A DNA stretch of 64,000 nt, taken from the NCBI RefSeq assembly GCF_042650605.1, contig NZ_JBHSBN010000002.1:1-64000 (forward strand), written 5' to 3'. A program made the position numbers and the translations under genes. The stretch is from Micromonospora_J zhanjiangensis (GTDB lineage: Bacteria > Actinomycetota > Actinomycetes > Mycobacteriales > Micromonosporaceae). The notes beneath the pieces are model-generated. The model saw only the letters and a list, made by a program, of their open reading frames with translations. It searched no databases and had not been told where the DNA came from. Shown here in pieces: positions 55,336 through 63,924 of the stretch; position 1 is the first letter of the stretch; every line of letters begins with the position of its first letter.

Positions 55336-57474
55336 ATGTCCGAGGAAGCCATTCCGCAGCAGGTCAGCGCCGCGCAGGAGGCGGCGGCCGGTGCCGAGCC
55401 GACGGCCGCCGCCCGGGAGCGGCACGCCACCCTGAGTGCCGACCTGACCGACCACCAGTACCGCTACTACGTGCTGGACTCGCCGGTCATCTCGGACGCC
55501 GAGTTCGACACGTTGCTGCGGGAGCTGGCCGCGCTGGAGGAGGAGTTCCCCTCCCTGCGCACCCCGGAGTCGCCCACCCAGCGGGTCGGTGGCACCTTCT
55601 CCACGCTGTTCACCCCGGTCGAGCACGCCGAGCGGATGATGTCGCTGGACAACGCCTTCGACCCGGACGAGCTGGCCGCCTGGGCCGAGCGGGTGGAGCG
55701 GGACGCCGGCGGCCCGGTGCCGTACCTGTGCGAGCTGAAGGTCGACGGGCTGGCGATCAACCTGACCTACGAGAAGGGCCGGCTGGTCCGGGCGGCGACC
55801 CGGGGCGACGGGCGCACCGGCGAGGACGTCACCGCCAACGTCCGCACCATCCGCACCATCCCCGAGCGGCTGACCGGCGGCAAGGGTGCGCCCAAGGTGC
55901 CAGAGCTGCTGGAGGTGCGCGGCGAGATCTACTTCCCGGTGTCCGACTTCGCCGGGCTGAACGCGTCCCTGGTCGAGCAGGGCAAGGCGCCGTTCGCCAA
56001 TCCGCGCAACGCCGCCGCCGGCAGCCTGCGGCAGAAGGATCCCCGGATCACCGCGAGCCGCCCGTTGCGGATGGTGGTGCACGGCATCGGCGCCCGCAGG
56101 GGCTACCGCCCAACGGCCCAGTCCGAGTCGTACGCGGCGTTGCGGGCCTGGGGGCTGCCGACCAGCGACCGCTGGCGGGTGGTGCCCGACCTGGCCGGCG
56201 TCCGGGACTACATCGACCACTACGCCGCGCACCGGCACGACGTCGAGCACGAGATCGACGGGGTGGTGGTCAAGGTCGACCCGGTGGCCATCCAGGGCCG
56301 GCTCGGCTCGACCAGCCGGGCACCCCGGTGGGCGATCGCCTTCAAATATCCCCCTGAAGAGGTGACCACCAAGCTGATCGACGTCGACGTGAACGTGGGG
56401 CGGACCGGCCGGGTCACCCCGTTCGCCGTGCTCGAACCGGTGAAGGTCGCCGGTTCGACGGTCGCCTTCGCCACCCTGCACAACGCCCGCGAGGTGGAAC
56501 GCAAGGGCGTGCTGATCGGCGACACGGTCACCATCCGCAAGGCCGGCGACGTGATCCCGGAGGTGCTCGGCCCGGTCGTCGACCTGCGCCCGGCCGACGC
56601 CCGGCCGTTCCGGATGCCGGACCGCTGCCCGGCCTGCGGCACCGCGTTGGCGCCCGCCAAGGAGGGCGACGTCGACATCCGGTGTCCCAACTCCCGGACC
56701 TGCCCGGCGCAGTTGCGCGAGCGGGTGTTCCACCTGGCCGGACGCGGTGCGCTGGACATCGAGGTGCTCGGCTACAAGGCGGCCGGCGCGCTGCTCGACT
56801 CGAAGGCGATCACCGACGAGGGCGACCTGTTCGACCTGGACGCCGAGCGGCTGGCCGCGGTGCCGTTCTTCGTCAACAAGGACGGCAGCCTGGGCAGCAA
56901 CGCGGTCAAGCTGCTGGAGAATCTGGACGAGGTGAAACAGCGGCCGCTCTGGCGGGTGCTGGTCGCGCTGTCGATCCGGCACGTCGGGCCGACCGCGGCG
57001 CAGGCGTTGGCCCGACACTTCGGGTCGATGCCGGCCATCGAGGCCGCCGGGGAGGAGGAACTCTCCTCGGTGGACGGGGTCGGGCCGACCATCGCGGTGA
57101 GCCTGCGCGAGTGGTTCGCCGTCGACTGGCACCGCGACGTGGTGCGCAAGTGGACCAAGGCCGGGGTACGGATGGCCGAGGAGCGCCGGGACGAGGGCCC
57201 GCGCCCGCTGGAGGGGCTGACCGTGGTGGTGACCGGCACGCTGTCCGGCTACACCCGGGACGAGGCGGCGGAGGCGATCCAGTCGCTCGGCGGCAAGGTC
57301 TCCGGCTCGGTGTCGAAGAAGACCGGCTTCGTCGTGGTGGGGGAGAATCCGGGTTCCAAGGCCGACAAGGCGGCCACGCTGAAGGTGCCGACGCTGGACG
57401 AGGCGGGCTTCGGGGTGCTGCTCTCGGCCGGCCCGGACGCCGCCCGCGAGGTGGCGCAGCGTAGCGAAGAATGA
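55336..57474 (+). CDS. ligA: NAD-dependent DNA ligase
   Basis: 712 residues from ATG 55336 with GGGGAGG ten bases upstream. Domain order is complete: Ia (residues 25-75, HQYRYYVLDSPVISDAEFD), adenylation domain with the AMP-accepting K135 in CELKVDGLAIN, OB fold (HYAAHRHDVEHEIDGVVVKVD), four-cysteine zinc finger (CPACG, then CPNSRTCP), helix-hairpin-helix repeats (VDGVGPTIAVSLREW) and a C-terminal BRCT domain (GLTVVVTGTLSGYTRDEA). It seals Okazaki fragments and repair nicks. This is the housekeeping copy. Position between the metE-like gene and gatC is usual for the group. Confidence 0.97.
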   Translation: MSEEAIPQQVSAAQEAAAGAEPTAAARERHATLSADLTDHQYRYYVLDSPVISDAEFDTLLRELAALEEEFPSLRTPESPTQRVGGTFSTLFTPVEHAERMMSLDNAFDPDELAAWAERVERDAGGPVPYLCELKVDGLAINLTYEKGRLVRAATRGDGRTGEDVTANVRTIRTIPERLTGGKGAPKVPELLEVRGEIYFPVSDFAGLNASLVEQGKAPFANPRNAAAGSLRQKDPRITASRPLRMVVHGIGARRGYRPTAQSESYAALRAWGLPTSDRWRVVPDLAGVRDYIDHYAAHRHDVEHEIDGVVVKVDPVAIQGRLGSTSRAPRWAIAFKYPPEEVTTKLIDVDVNVGRTGRVTPFAVLEPVKVAGSTVAFATLHNAREVERKGVLIGDTVTIRKAGDVIPEVLGPVVDLRPADARPFRMPDRCPACGTALAPAKEGDVDIRCPNSRTCPAQLRERVFHLAGRGALDIEVLGYKAAGALLDSKAITDEGDLFDLDAERLAAVPFFVNKDGSLGSNAVKLLENLDEVKQRPLWRVLVALSIRHVGPTAAQALARHFGSMPAIEAAGEEELSSVDGVGPTIAVSLREWFAVDWHRDVVRKWTKAGVRMAEERRDEGPRPLEGLTVVVTGTLSGYTRDEAAEAIQSLGGKVSGSVSKKTGFVVVGENPGSKADKAATLKVPTLDEAGFGVLLSAGPDAAREVAQRSEE

Positions 57475-57651
57475 GGCGACGGTAACTCTCCGTATCGTCC
57501 GGTGTCGGAGCGAGATGTGCCGTATTCCAAGTTAGTCACGACTGACCGTTTCCCGGCTGTCGGGCTCCTGAGCAGGGACTATTCGGGCGTTTGATGGATG
57601 CAGGCGCCTGCGGGAGGTAGCGGGCGCCCCGGAACGTCGGGAGGTCGTCTG

Positions 57652-59841
57652 ATGGAGGCCGCGGCCCTGCGGAACTCCGTTCCTCCTGGCCGGGCGGGAA
57701 CCTTCCTCGGCTTCGTCGCGACGGTGGTGGCGCTGGCCGTCCTGGTCTCCGCCGTACCGCTCGGTGCGCTGCCCGGCCAGACCCCGCACCTGCCGGTGGC
57801 CTTCTGGGTCATGGTGGTGCTCGCCGTGGGCTGCGACGCGCGGCCGTTCACCCCACCCGGCCGGCGGCAGAGCCCGGCCGTGTTCCCGTCGGTCTGCTTC
57901 ACCTTCGCGATCCTGGTCGGTTGGGGCCTCGGGCCGGCGATCGCGGTGCAGGCCGCGGCGGTGCTGGTGTCCGGCGCCCGGATGCGGCACGCCGCCTGGC
58001 GGACCGCGTTCAACATCGCCCAGTACGCCTGCGCGCTGGCCGCCGCCGCGGCGGTGACCCGGCTGGGCGGCTACCCGGACTTCGCCGGTGGGCGGGCGCC
58101 GGGCTGGCCGGACGTGGCGGTCCTGACCGCCGCCGTGGCGGCCTGGTTCGTGGTCTCGTACGGCCTGGTCACACTGGCCATCCGGTTCCGGTTCGGCACC
58201 GGCTGGTGGCGGGTGGTCCGCCAGGGGTTGGTCTTCGAACTGCTCGCCACCGGCTCGCTGCTGCTGCTCGGCCCGGTGCTGCTGGCCGCGGCGCGGCAGA
58301 GCGCGGCGCTGATTCCGTTGGTCCTGGTGCCGCTGTTCGCGGTGTCCCGGATGTCCCGGCTCTCCGGCGAGCAGGAGCGGGTGGCCCGGCTGGACCCGCT
58401 GACCGGACTGGCCAACCGGAAGGCCCTGGTCACCGAGATCGTGGAACAGCTCCCGCTGCACAACGAGCAGGTGCCGGTGACGGTCCGGGTCCCGGCCCCG
58501 GCCGGTCGGGCCGGCTCCGGCGGCGCGGAGCGCACCGGCCGGCGGTTGGCGCTGCTGCTGCTCGACCTGGACCGGTTCAAGAACGTCAACGACGCGCTCG
58601 GGCACGCCGTGGGCGACCGGTTGTTGATCGAGGTCGGTCGGCGGCTCACCGAGGTGGTCCGCCCCGGCGACCTGGTGGCCCGGCTCGGCGGTGACGAGTT
58701 CGCCATCGTGGCGCCCCGGTTGGCCGACGCCGAACACGCCCGCGAGCTGGCCGACCAGGTGGTCGCCGCGCTGGCCGAGCCGGTGCCGCTGGACGGCCTG
58801 CCGCTGGACGTCGGCGGTTCCATCGGCGTGGCGCTCTATCCCGACCACGGACGGGACTTCGAGACCTTGATGCGGCACGCGGACGTGGCGATGTACGACG
58901 CCAAGCACCGCGGCGACACCGTCGCGGTGTACGCGCCGGAGTCCGACCACAATTCGCCGGAGCGGCTCAGCCTGCTGGCCGACCTGCGCCGGGTCCTGGA
59001 GACGCCGGGCGGCGGGCCGGGGGCGGGGTCGGGCGGTGCCCCGGGCGACGACGCCGGTGAGATTACCATGTACTACCAACCGCAGGTCGCCATCGACACC
59101 GGCGAGGTGGTCGGGGTCGAGGCGTTGCTGCGCTGGCGGCACCCGGCGCGCGGCATGGTCGACCCGGAGGAGCTGATCCGGGTCGCCGAGCAGAGCGCGG
59201 TGATGCGGCTGCTCACCCGGCGGGTGATCGACGACGTGGTGGAGCAACTGGCCAAGTGGACGGCGGCCGGGCTCGACCTGCGCGCGGCGGTCAACGTCAG
59301 CGTCCGGGACCTGCACACCGGTGAGATCGTCGAGCAGATCGCCGACCGGCTGGCCCGGTACGGCGTACCCACGGCGAGCCTCCAGTTGGAGATCACCGAG
59401 GGGGCGCTGATGGCCGACCCGCGGCGGGTGCTGGCCACCATCTCCCGGCTGGACAAGCTCGGGGTGGCCATCTCGCTGGACGACTTCGGTACCGGGTACT
59501 CGTCCATGCAGCACCTGCGCCGGCTGCCGCTGTCCGAGGTCAAGGTCGACCGGTCGTTCGTGCTCGGGATGGCGGTCGACGCCGACGACGCCGCCATCGT
59601 CCGCTCCATGATCGAGCTGGCCGGCGCGCTCGGGCTGCGGGTGGTCGCCGAGGGGGTGGAGGACGAGCGCACCTGGCGGCTGCTGCGGGAGGTCGGCTGC
59701 GACGTCGCCCAGGGCTGGTTCTACGCCCGGCCGATGCCGGCCGACGACCTGATCGCCTGGCTGGCCCGGTACCGCCCGCTGCCCGGCCCGGCGAACCCGA
59801 CCGGCGCCCGGCACGGCCGGCCGAGCGGGCCGGGGGACTGA
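57652..59841 (+). CDS. Membrane-bound GGDEF-EAL protein (cyclic di-GMP turnover)
   Basis: 729 residues from ATG 57652, preceded by GGGAGG; an upstream in-frame ATG at 57598 is less likely. The N-terminal 230 residues contain about six membrane helices (MASE-like sensor). The GGDEF domain (about 250-430) has LDLDRFKNVNDALGHAVGD and an intact RLGGDEFAIV, so cyclase activity is possible. The EAL domain (about 465-715) keeps VEALLRWRHP, NVSVRDL, LEITEGALM, LDDFGTGYSSMQHL, VKVDRSFV, VAEGVED and GWFYARPMP, all the residues of active phosphodiesterases. The C-terminus ends in a duplicated DNA segment. Confidence 0.94.
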   Translation: MEAAALRNSVPPGRAGTFLGFVATVVALAVLVSAVPLGALPGQTPHLPVAFWVMVVLAVGCDARPFTPPGRRQSPAVFPSVCFTFAILVGWGLGPAIAVQAAAVLVSGARMRHAAWRTAFNIAQYACALAAAAAVTRLGGYPDFAGGRAPGWPDVAVLTAAVAAWFVVSYGLVTLAIRFRFGTGWWRVVRQGLVFELLATGSLLLLGPVLLAAARQSAALIPLVLVPLFAVSRMSRLSGEQERVARLDPLTGLANRKALVTEIVEQLPLHNEQVPVTVRVPAPAGRAGSGGAERTGRRLALLLLDLDRFKNVNDALGHAVGDRLLIEVGRRLTEVVRPGDLVARLGGDEFAIVAPRLADAEHARELADQVVAALAEPVPLDGLPLDVGGSIGVALYPDHGRDFETLMRHADVAMYDAKHRGDTVAVYAPESDHNSPERLSLLADLRRVLETPGGGPGAGSGGAPGDDAGEITMYYQPQVAIDTGEVVGVEALLRWRHPARGMVDPEELIRVAEQSAVMRLLTRRVIDDVVEQLAKWTAAGLDLRAAVNVSVRDLHTGEIVEQIADRLARYGVPTASLQLEITEGALMADPRRVLATISRLDKLGVAISLDDFGTGYSSMQHLRRLPLSEVKVDRSFVLGMAVDADDAAIVRSMIELAGALGLRVVAEGVEDERTWRLLREVGCDVAQGWFYARPMPADDLIAWLARYRPLPGPANPTGARHGRPSGPGD

Positions 59842-59892
59842 GCGGCCCGGCGCCCGACACGGCCGGCCGAGCGGCGCCGGGGGCCGAGCGGA
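59801..59892. repeat. 46-bp imperfect tandem duplication across a stop codon
   Basis: Copies at 59801-59846 and 59847-59892 share about 85-90% identity. The first copy contains the last residues and the TGA of the GGDEF-EAL gene; the second lies in the intergenic region. Confidence 0.8.
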
Positions 59893-59935
59893 CCGGACCG
59901 GGGAGGGTGGGGCGGGACGCGGCAGGGGACACAAA

Positions 59936-59941
59936 TAGACT
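59936..59941 (+). promoter_or_regulatory. -10 element upstream of gatC
   Basis: TAGACT in a short AT-rich patch (ACAAATAGAC) about 80 bases before gatC; probable promoter of the gat operon and, through it, of the inserted ATPase/DUF4276 genes. Confidence 0.5.
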
Positions 59942-60022
59942 CGCTCCGGTCACGGCGCGCACGGCAGGCTGTGCCGGGACCCGGTGGAAGAAGACCGTTC
60001 AGCACGAACCGAAGGGGGCACG

Positions 60023-60328
60023 ATGGCCGCCATCTCCCGCGAAGAGGTAGCGCACCTGGCGCGCCTGTCGCGGCTCGCCGTCACCGAGGAGGAGTTGGAC
60101 ACGTTCGCCGGCCAGCTCGACGTGATCCTGCAGTCGGTGGCCCGGGTCGGCGAGGTGGCCGCCGCGGACATCCCGCCGACCTCGCACTCCGTGCCGCTGA
60201 GCAACGTGCTGCGCGAGGACGTCGTGGTCCCCGGACTGAGCCGGGACGAGGCGCTGTCCGGCGCCCCGGACGCCGACCAGGACCGGTTCCGCGTACCCCG
60301 AATCCTGGACGAGGATGTGGCGTCGTGA
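60023..60328 (+). CDS. gatC: Asp-tRNA(Asn)/Glu-tRNA(Gln) amidotransferase subunit C
   Basis: 101 residues from ATG 60023 with GAAGGGGG upstream. ISREEVAHLARLSRLAVTEEELDTFAGQLDVILQSVARVGEVA is the GatC signature, and the C-terminal half has LREDVVVPGLSRDEAL, then FRVPRIL. GatC is the small belt subunit that holds GatA and GatB together. It overlaps gatA by four bases (GTGA). Confidence 0.96.
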   Translation: MAAISREEVAHLARLSRLAVTEEELDTFAGQLDVILQSVARVGEVAAADIPPTSHSVPLSNVLREDVVVPGLSRDEALSGAPDADQDRFRVPRILDEDVAS

Positions 60329-61800
60329 CCGATGTGACCAGAATGACCGCCGCGGACATCGCGGCCGGCGTCGCGGGCGGCGAGCTTTCCGCCGTCGAGG
60401 TGACCCGGGCCCACCTGGACCGGATCGCCGCGGTGGACGACCGGGTGCACGCCTTCCTGCACGTCGACGCCGACGGCGCGTTGGCCGCAGCGGCCGACGT
60501 GGACCGGCGGCGGGCCGCCGGCGAGCCGCTCGGCCCGCTGGCCGGCGTCCCGGTCGCGGTCAAGGACGTACTCGCCACCAAGGGCGTGCCGACCACCGTC
60601 GGGTCGAAGATCCTGGAGGGCTGGCGCCCGCCGTACGACTCGACCATCGTGCGGCGGCTGCGCGAGGCCGGCTCGGTGATGCTGGGCAAGACCAACATGG
60701 ACGAGTTCGCGATGGGTTCGTCCACGGAATACTCGGCCTACGGGCCGACCCGCAACCCGTGGGACCTGACCCGCATCCCGGGCGGCTCCGGCGGCGGCAG
60801 CTCGGCCGCGCTGGCCGCGTACGAGGCGCCGCTGGCGATCGGTTCGGACACCGGCGGGTCGATCCGCCAGCCGGGCGCGGTCACCGGCACGGTGGGCGCC
60901 AAGCCCACCTACGGCGGCACCTCCCGGTACGGCCTGGTGGCGTTCTCCTCGTCGCTGGACACCCCCGGCCCGTGCGCCCGGACGGTGCTGGACGCCGCGC
61001 TGCTGCACGAGGTGATCGCGGGGCACGATCCGCGCGACTCGACCTCCATCCCGCAGCCGGTCCCGGACGTGGTCGCGGCGGCCCGGGCCGGCGCCGGTGG
61101 CGACCTGACCGGGGTGAAGCTCGGCCTGGTCACCGAGTTCTCCGGCGAGGGCGCCGAGCCGGGTGTGCTGGCCGCCTTCCGGGAGGCCGTCGACGCCCTC
61201 ACCAAGCTGGGCGCCGAGGTGGTCGAGGTGTCCTGCCCGCACTTCCAGTACGCGCTGCCGGCCTACTACCTGATCGCGCCGAGCGAGTGCTCGTCCAACC
61301 TGGCCCGGTTCGACGGCGTCCGGTTCGGGCTGCGCACCGGGGACGACGGCAACCGGTCGCTGGAGGAGGTCATGTCGCTGACCCGGGAGGCCGGCTTCGG
61401 CCCCGAGGTCAAGCGGCGGATCATGATCGGCACGTACGCCCTGTCGTCGGGCTACTACGACGCCTACTACGGGCAGGCGCAGAAGGTGCGTACGCTGATC
61501 ACCCGCGACTTCACCAGTGCGTTCGAGCAGGTCGACGTGCTGGTCTCGCCGACCACGCCGTTCGTGGCGTTCCCGTTCGGCTCGCGCACCGGCGACCCGT
61601 ACCAGATGTACCTGGCGGACCTGTTCACCATCCCGACCAACCTGTACGGCGGGCCGGGCATCTCGGTGCCGTGCGGCCTGTCCGACGGGCTGCCGGTGGG
61701 TCTGCAGATCATGGCCCCGACGATGGCCGACGACCGGATGTACCGGGTCGCCGCCGCGCTGGAGTCGACCGTCGGCACCCTCACCCCACCGGCACTGTGA
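60325..61800 (+). CDS. gatA: Asp-tRNA(Asn)/Glu-tRNA(Gln) amidotransferase subunit A
   Basis: 491 residues from GTG 60325. An amidase with the Ser-cisSer-Lys triad visible as K80 (VAVKDVLATKG), S155 (GGSGGGSSAALAA) and S179 (SDTGGSIRQPG). It releases ammonia from glutamine and channels it to GatB for transamidation of misacylated Glu-tRNA(Gln) or Asp-tRNA(Asn), essential in bacteria lacking the direct synthetases. The stop is followed nine bases later by an unrelated low-GC ATPase gene instead of gatB. No TTA codons are seen in this gene. Confidence 0.97.
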   Translation: MTDVTRMTAADIAAGVAGGELSAVEVTRAHLDRIAAVDDRVHAFLHVDADGALAAAADVDRRRAAGEPLGPLAGVPVAVKDVLATKGVPTTVGSKILEGWRPPYDSTIVRRLREAGSVMLGKTNMDEFAMGSSTEYSAYGPTRNPWDLTRIPGGSGGGSSAALAAYEAPLAIGSDTGGSIRQPGAVTGTVGAKPTYGGTSRYGLVAFSSSLDTPGPCARTVLDAALLHEVIAGHDPRDSTSIPQPVPDVVAAARAGAGGDLTGVKLGLVTEFSGEGAEPGVLAAFREAVDALTKLGAEVVEVSCPHFQYALPAYYLIAPSECSSNLARFDGVRFGLRTGDDGNRSLEEVMSLTREAGFGPEVKRRIMIGTYALSSGYYDAYYGQAQKVRTLITRDFTSAFEQVDVLVSPTTPFVAFPFGSRTGDPYQMYLADLFTIPTNLYGGPGISVPCGLSDGLPVGLQIMAPTMADDRMYRVAAALESTVGTLTPPAL

Positions 61801-61809
61801 GGTGGTGGG

Positions 61810-63201
61810 ATGTTGACGCGGATCGAAATCGACGGCTTCAAGTCGTTTCGTGGCTTCGCGCTGGACATTCAACCTTTTCTAGTAATCATCGGGAAAAATG
61901 CGGCAGGCAAGTCGAATCTCTTCGATGCGATTCAGTTTCTTAGCCGCCTAGCGGGAGATGGAGTGCTGGAAGCGGCTCAGCACATGCGGGGGGATGTGGT
62001 GGATCTTTTCCATCGGCACACTGACGGCAGCTCTGTCGACGTTATGACTTTTGCTGCAGAGGTGTTGCTGGATGGATGGGTTACTGACGCCTTCGGTGAC
62101 ACTGCTGAAGTCAATCACTCAAGGCTAAGGTACGAGCTGACGATTCAGCTGCGGCCGAGTGGACAAAGCGGGTCGAAACGTCCGTTCGTGGTCCGAGAGG
62201 TGGTTCGCCGCATCCGCCGCACCGACGACAGATGGATACAGCGATTCAGCTCCAGTCAACGAAAGCGGTTAGTTGCCTATCGGTCAGGTGCAGACCCTCT
62301 CGAGACTGAAGAGGATGAGCAGGGGCGCCCAGTCTTTAGCATTCGACAGCAGGGAAATCAGGGGCGTAAGCGTAAACTTCCGGCGACGGCTGCAACGGCG
62401 ACCGTGTTATCCAGCCTGACGACCGCCACCGATTTTCCTCTTCTCTATGCTCTGAAGCGCGAGATGCAATCTTGGCGCTTGCTGCATCTAGATCCAAGTG
62501 CGCTTCGCGCGCCAGATTCGTATGACGATCCAGATAGCCTTGCCGCGAATGGTGGGCATCTGGCTAACACGTTGCGAAGGCTTGCCGACGAAACCGGTAA
62601 CGATGATCGTCCGGAGGGCGTACTGAACGATCTCTCCGCGGACCTGGCCGCCGTGATTCCCGGGATCATCCGGGTCCAGCTGGCCGAAGATGATGCGCGA
62701 AGGCAGCGTCAGGTGGAGGTACTAACTCGAGAGGAAGCACCATTCTCGGCGCGAGTCGCGAGCGACGGGACTCTTCGTGCTATTGCGCTGCTCGCGGCAT
62801 TGTATGATCCGCGTGGTGCTGGCCTTATTTGCTTCGAAGAGCCAGAAAACGGAATCTTTCCTCAACGGCTCGCGCAATTTGTTCGATATCTGCGGAATCT
62901 TGTTGATGCTGCGCTCGATGCCGATGTCGAGCGTACTTCATTAACGCAGCTAATCCTCAGCAGTCATTCGCCTGCGATTCTTCGAGCATTAGAGCCGGCA
63001 AACACGCAGCTTCGTGCGGATGCCGTTTTCATGGACGTTGTTAGTCGGGTGGCGCGGGGCGAGCCACGGAGTCGTGTTAGTCGATGGCGCTCCATTGCGG
63101 GAGCGCAGCAACTGACTATTGATGATGCCATTGACATCGGCAAGGTTGTCTCCCCTCGCGAAATTGCCGAATTTGAAGTTCTCGCAGAGCTGGGAACCTG
63201 A
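61810..63201 (+). CDS. AAA/ABC-type ATPase (AAA21/AAA15, OLD-like), predicted defence component
   Basis: 463 residues. Walker A GKNAAGKSN with K34-S35 near the N-terminus, after an LTRIEIDGFKSFRGF strand typical of SMC/RecF/OLD ATPases; ABC signature SDGTLR at 318-323; Walker B LICFEEPENG at 339-348; H-loop SSHS at 384-387. The middle region (about 95-290) is an inserted helical arm with little homology. Base composition is far lower in GC than the neighbours and four in-frame TTA codons occur (62269, 62407, 62941, 62989). The stop and the next start share one base (TGATG), so it is translationally coupled to a DUF4276 gene. Sensor/activator ATPase of a two-gene immunity system is the likely role. 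Confidence 0.85.
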   Translation: MLTRIEIDGFKSFRGFALDIQPFLVIIGKNAAGKSNLFDAIQFLSRLAGDGVLEAAQHMRGDVVDLFHRHTDGSSVDVMTFAAEVLLDGWVTDAFGDTAEVNHSRLRYELTIQLRPSGQSGSKRPFVVREVVRRIRRTDDRWIQRFSSSQRKRLVAYRSGADPLETEEDEQGRPVFSIRQQGNQGRKRKLPATAATATVLSSLTTATDFPLLYALKREMQSWRLLHLDPSALRAPDSYDDPDSLAANGGHLANTLRRLADETGNDDRPEGVLNDLSADLAAVIPGIIRVQLAEDDARRQRQVEVLTREEAPFSARVASDGTLRAIALLAALYDPRGAGLICFEEPENGIFPQRLAQFVRYLRNLVDAALDADVERTSLTQLILSSHSPAILRALEPANTQLRADAVFMDVVSRVARGEPRSRVSRWRSIAGAQQLTIDDAIDIGKVVSPREIAEFEVLAELGT

Positions 63202-63830
63202 TGCGGTATTTGACGTCTGCGCTTGTGTCTGAAGGTGTAACCGACGATCAGTTTCTACCGAGGCTACTTGCTCGGGCACTGGCCGAGATTTGTGTTACTG
63301 AGTTTGAAGATTCCGTCGAAGTCGCAGACGTTCAACCTTTACGCGACAGGCGGGGGCCATGTTCGGTCGGAGAAGTCATTGAACTTGTCGAACAAAATTC
63401 TGCAAGCTTCTTGATCATCTTCTTCCATCACGACCAAGGGGGGAGTGCCGAGCGTGTGGAACGCGAATGGTTGCAGCCATTACGGAACCAATGGGGAAGT
63501 CGGCCCGAACGGTTGGTGACTGTGATTCCTGTGCGAGAGACGGAGGCGTGGCTCCTTGCGGACGGAGAGGCGTTGCGTAACACACTCGGCGTTCGATGGT
63601 CGGATGCTGACCTGGGCCTTCCCCGGCGTGCGCGGGACGTGGAGCAAATTTCCGATCCAAAGAAGGTGCTTGATCAAATCATGTGCCGGGTAAGTCGGCC
63701 TGTCAGAAGCCATTACGGGCAGCTCGGTGAACTCATCTCATTGGAAAAGCTGCGTGAGGTGCCGGCATATCGGCGTTGGTGGGATGACAGTCGAGTAGCA
63801 CTCGAGGCCCTCGGCTTTCGCCCGATCTGA
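63201..63830 (+). CDS. DUF4276 family protein, predicted TOPRIM-like effector
   Basis: 209 residues from ATG 63201. N-terminal VSEGVTDDQFLPRLL places E11 where TOPRIM domains have the catalytic glutamate; a hydrophobic strand ends in FFHHDQGG with D78, the position of the metal-binding Dx[DG] motif; VRETEAWLLAD (112-121) is the DUF4276 hallmark. DUF4276 is to my knowledge grouped with TOPRIM/OLD-nuclease-like folds. Coupled to the preceding ATPase gene, it is the probable nuclease or toxin effector. In-frame TTA codons occur at 63339 and 63480 and GC is low. Function as immunity effector is inferred. Confidence 0.8.
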   Translation: MRYLTSALVSEGVTDDQFLPRLLARALAEICVTEFEDSVEVADVQPLRDRRGPCSVGEVIELVEQNSASFLIIFFHHDQGGSAERVEREWLQPLRNQWGSRPERLVTVIPVRETEAWLLADGEALRNTLGVRWSDADLGLPRRARDVEQISDPKKVLDQIMCRVSRPVRSHYGQLGELISLEKLREVPAYRRWWDDSRVALEALGFRPI

Positions 63831-63847
63831 CCTGCTGCTACGGAGTG

Positions 63848-63869
63848 CGCGGCCTGCATGCAGGCCGCG
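63848..63869. terminator. 22-bp perfect palindrome after the ATPase/DUF4276 unit
   Basis: The palindrome spans 63848-63869 with centre GCATGC and arms CGCGGCCTGCA; it is followed by the AT-rich GTATCTATAGG. It may end the inserted unit's transcript, or be a protein-binding site; the lack of a loop makes an intrinsic terminator imperfect. Confidence 0.4.
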
Positions 63870-63882
63870 GTATCTATAGGAC

Positions 63883-63888
63883 TAGTCT
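63883..63888 (+). promoter_or_regulatory. Candidate -10 element for gatB
   Basis: TAGTCT, about 36 bases before the gatB start, lies downstream of the palindrome. If active, it would give gatB its own promoter, compensating for separation from gatCA. Confidence 0.4.
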
Positions 63889-63924
63889 GGTGAGCGTCTA
63901 CTGAACGCCTTGGGGCTGGAGCTT

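Noticed and set aside
57532..59934. 800-codon open frame on the minus strand opposite the GGDEF-EAL gene
   Set aside because: The plus-strand frame has complete GGDEF and EAL motifs; the minus frame is repetitive and has no recognisable domain.
63848..63869. 22-bp palindrome considered as an attachment site of an integrative element
   Set aside because: No integrase gene, no matching direct repeat near the left boundary at 61801, and the insert holds only two genes.
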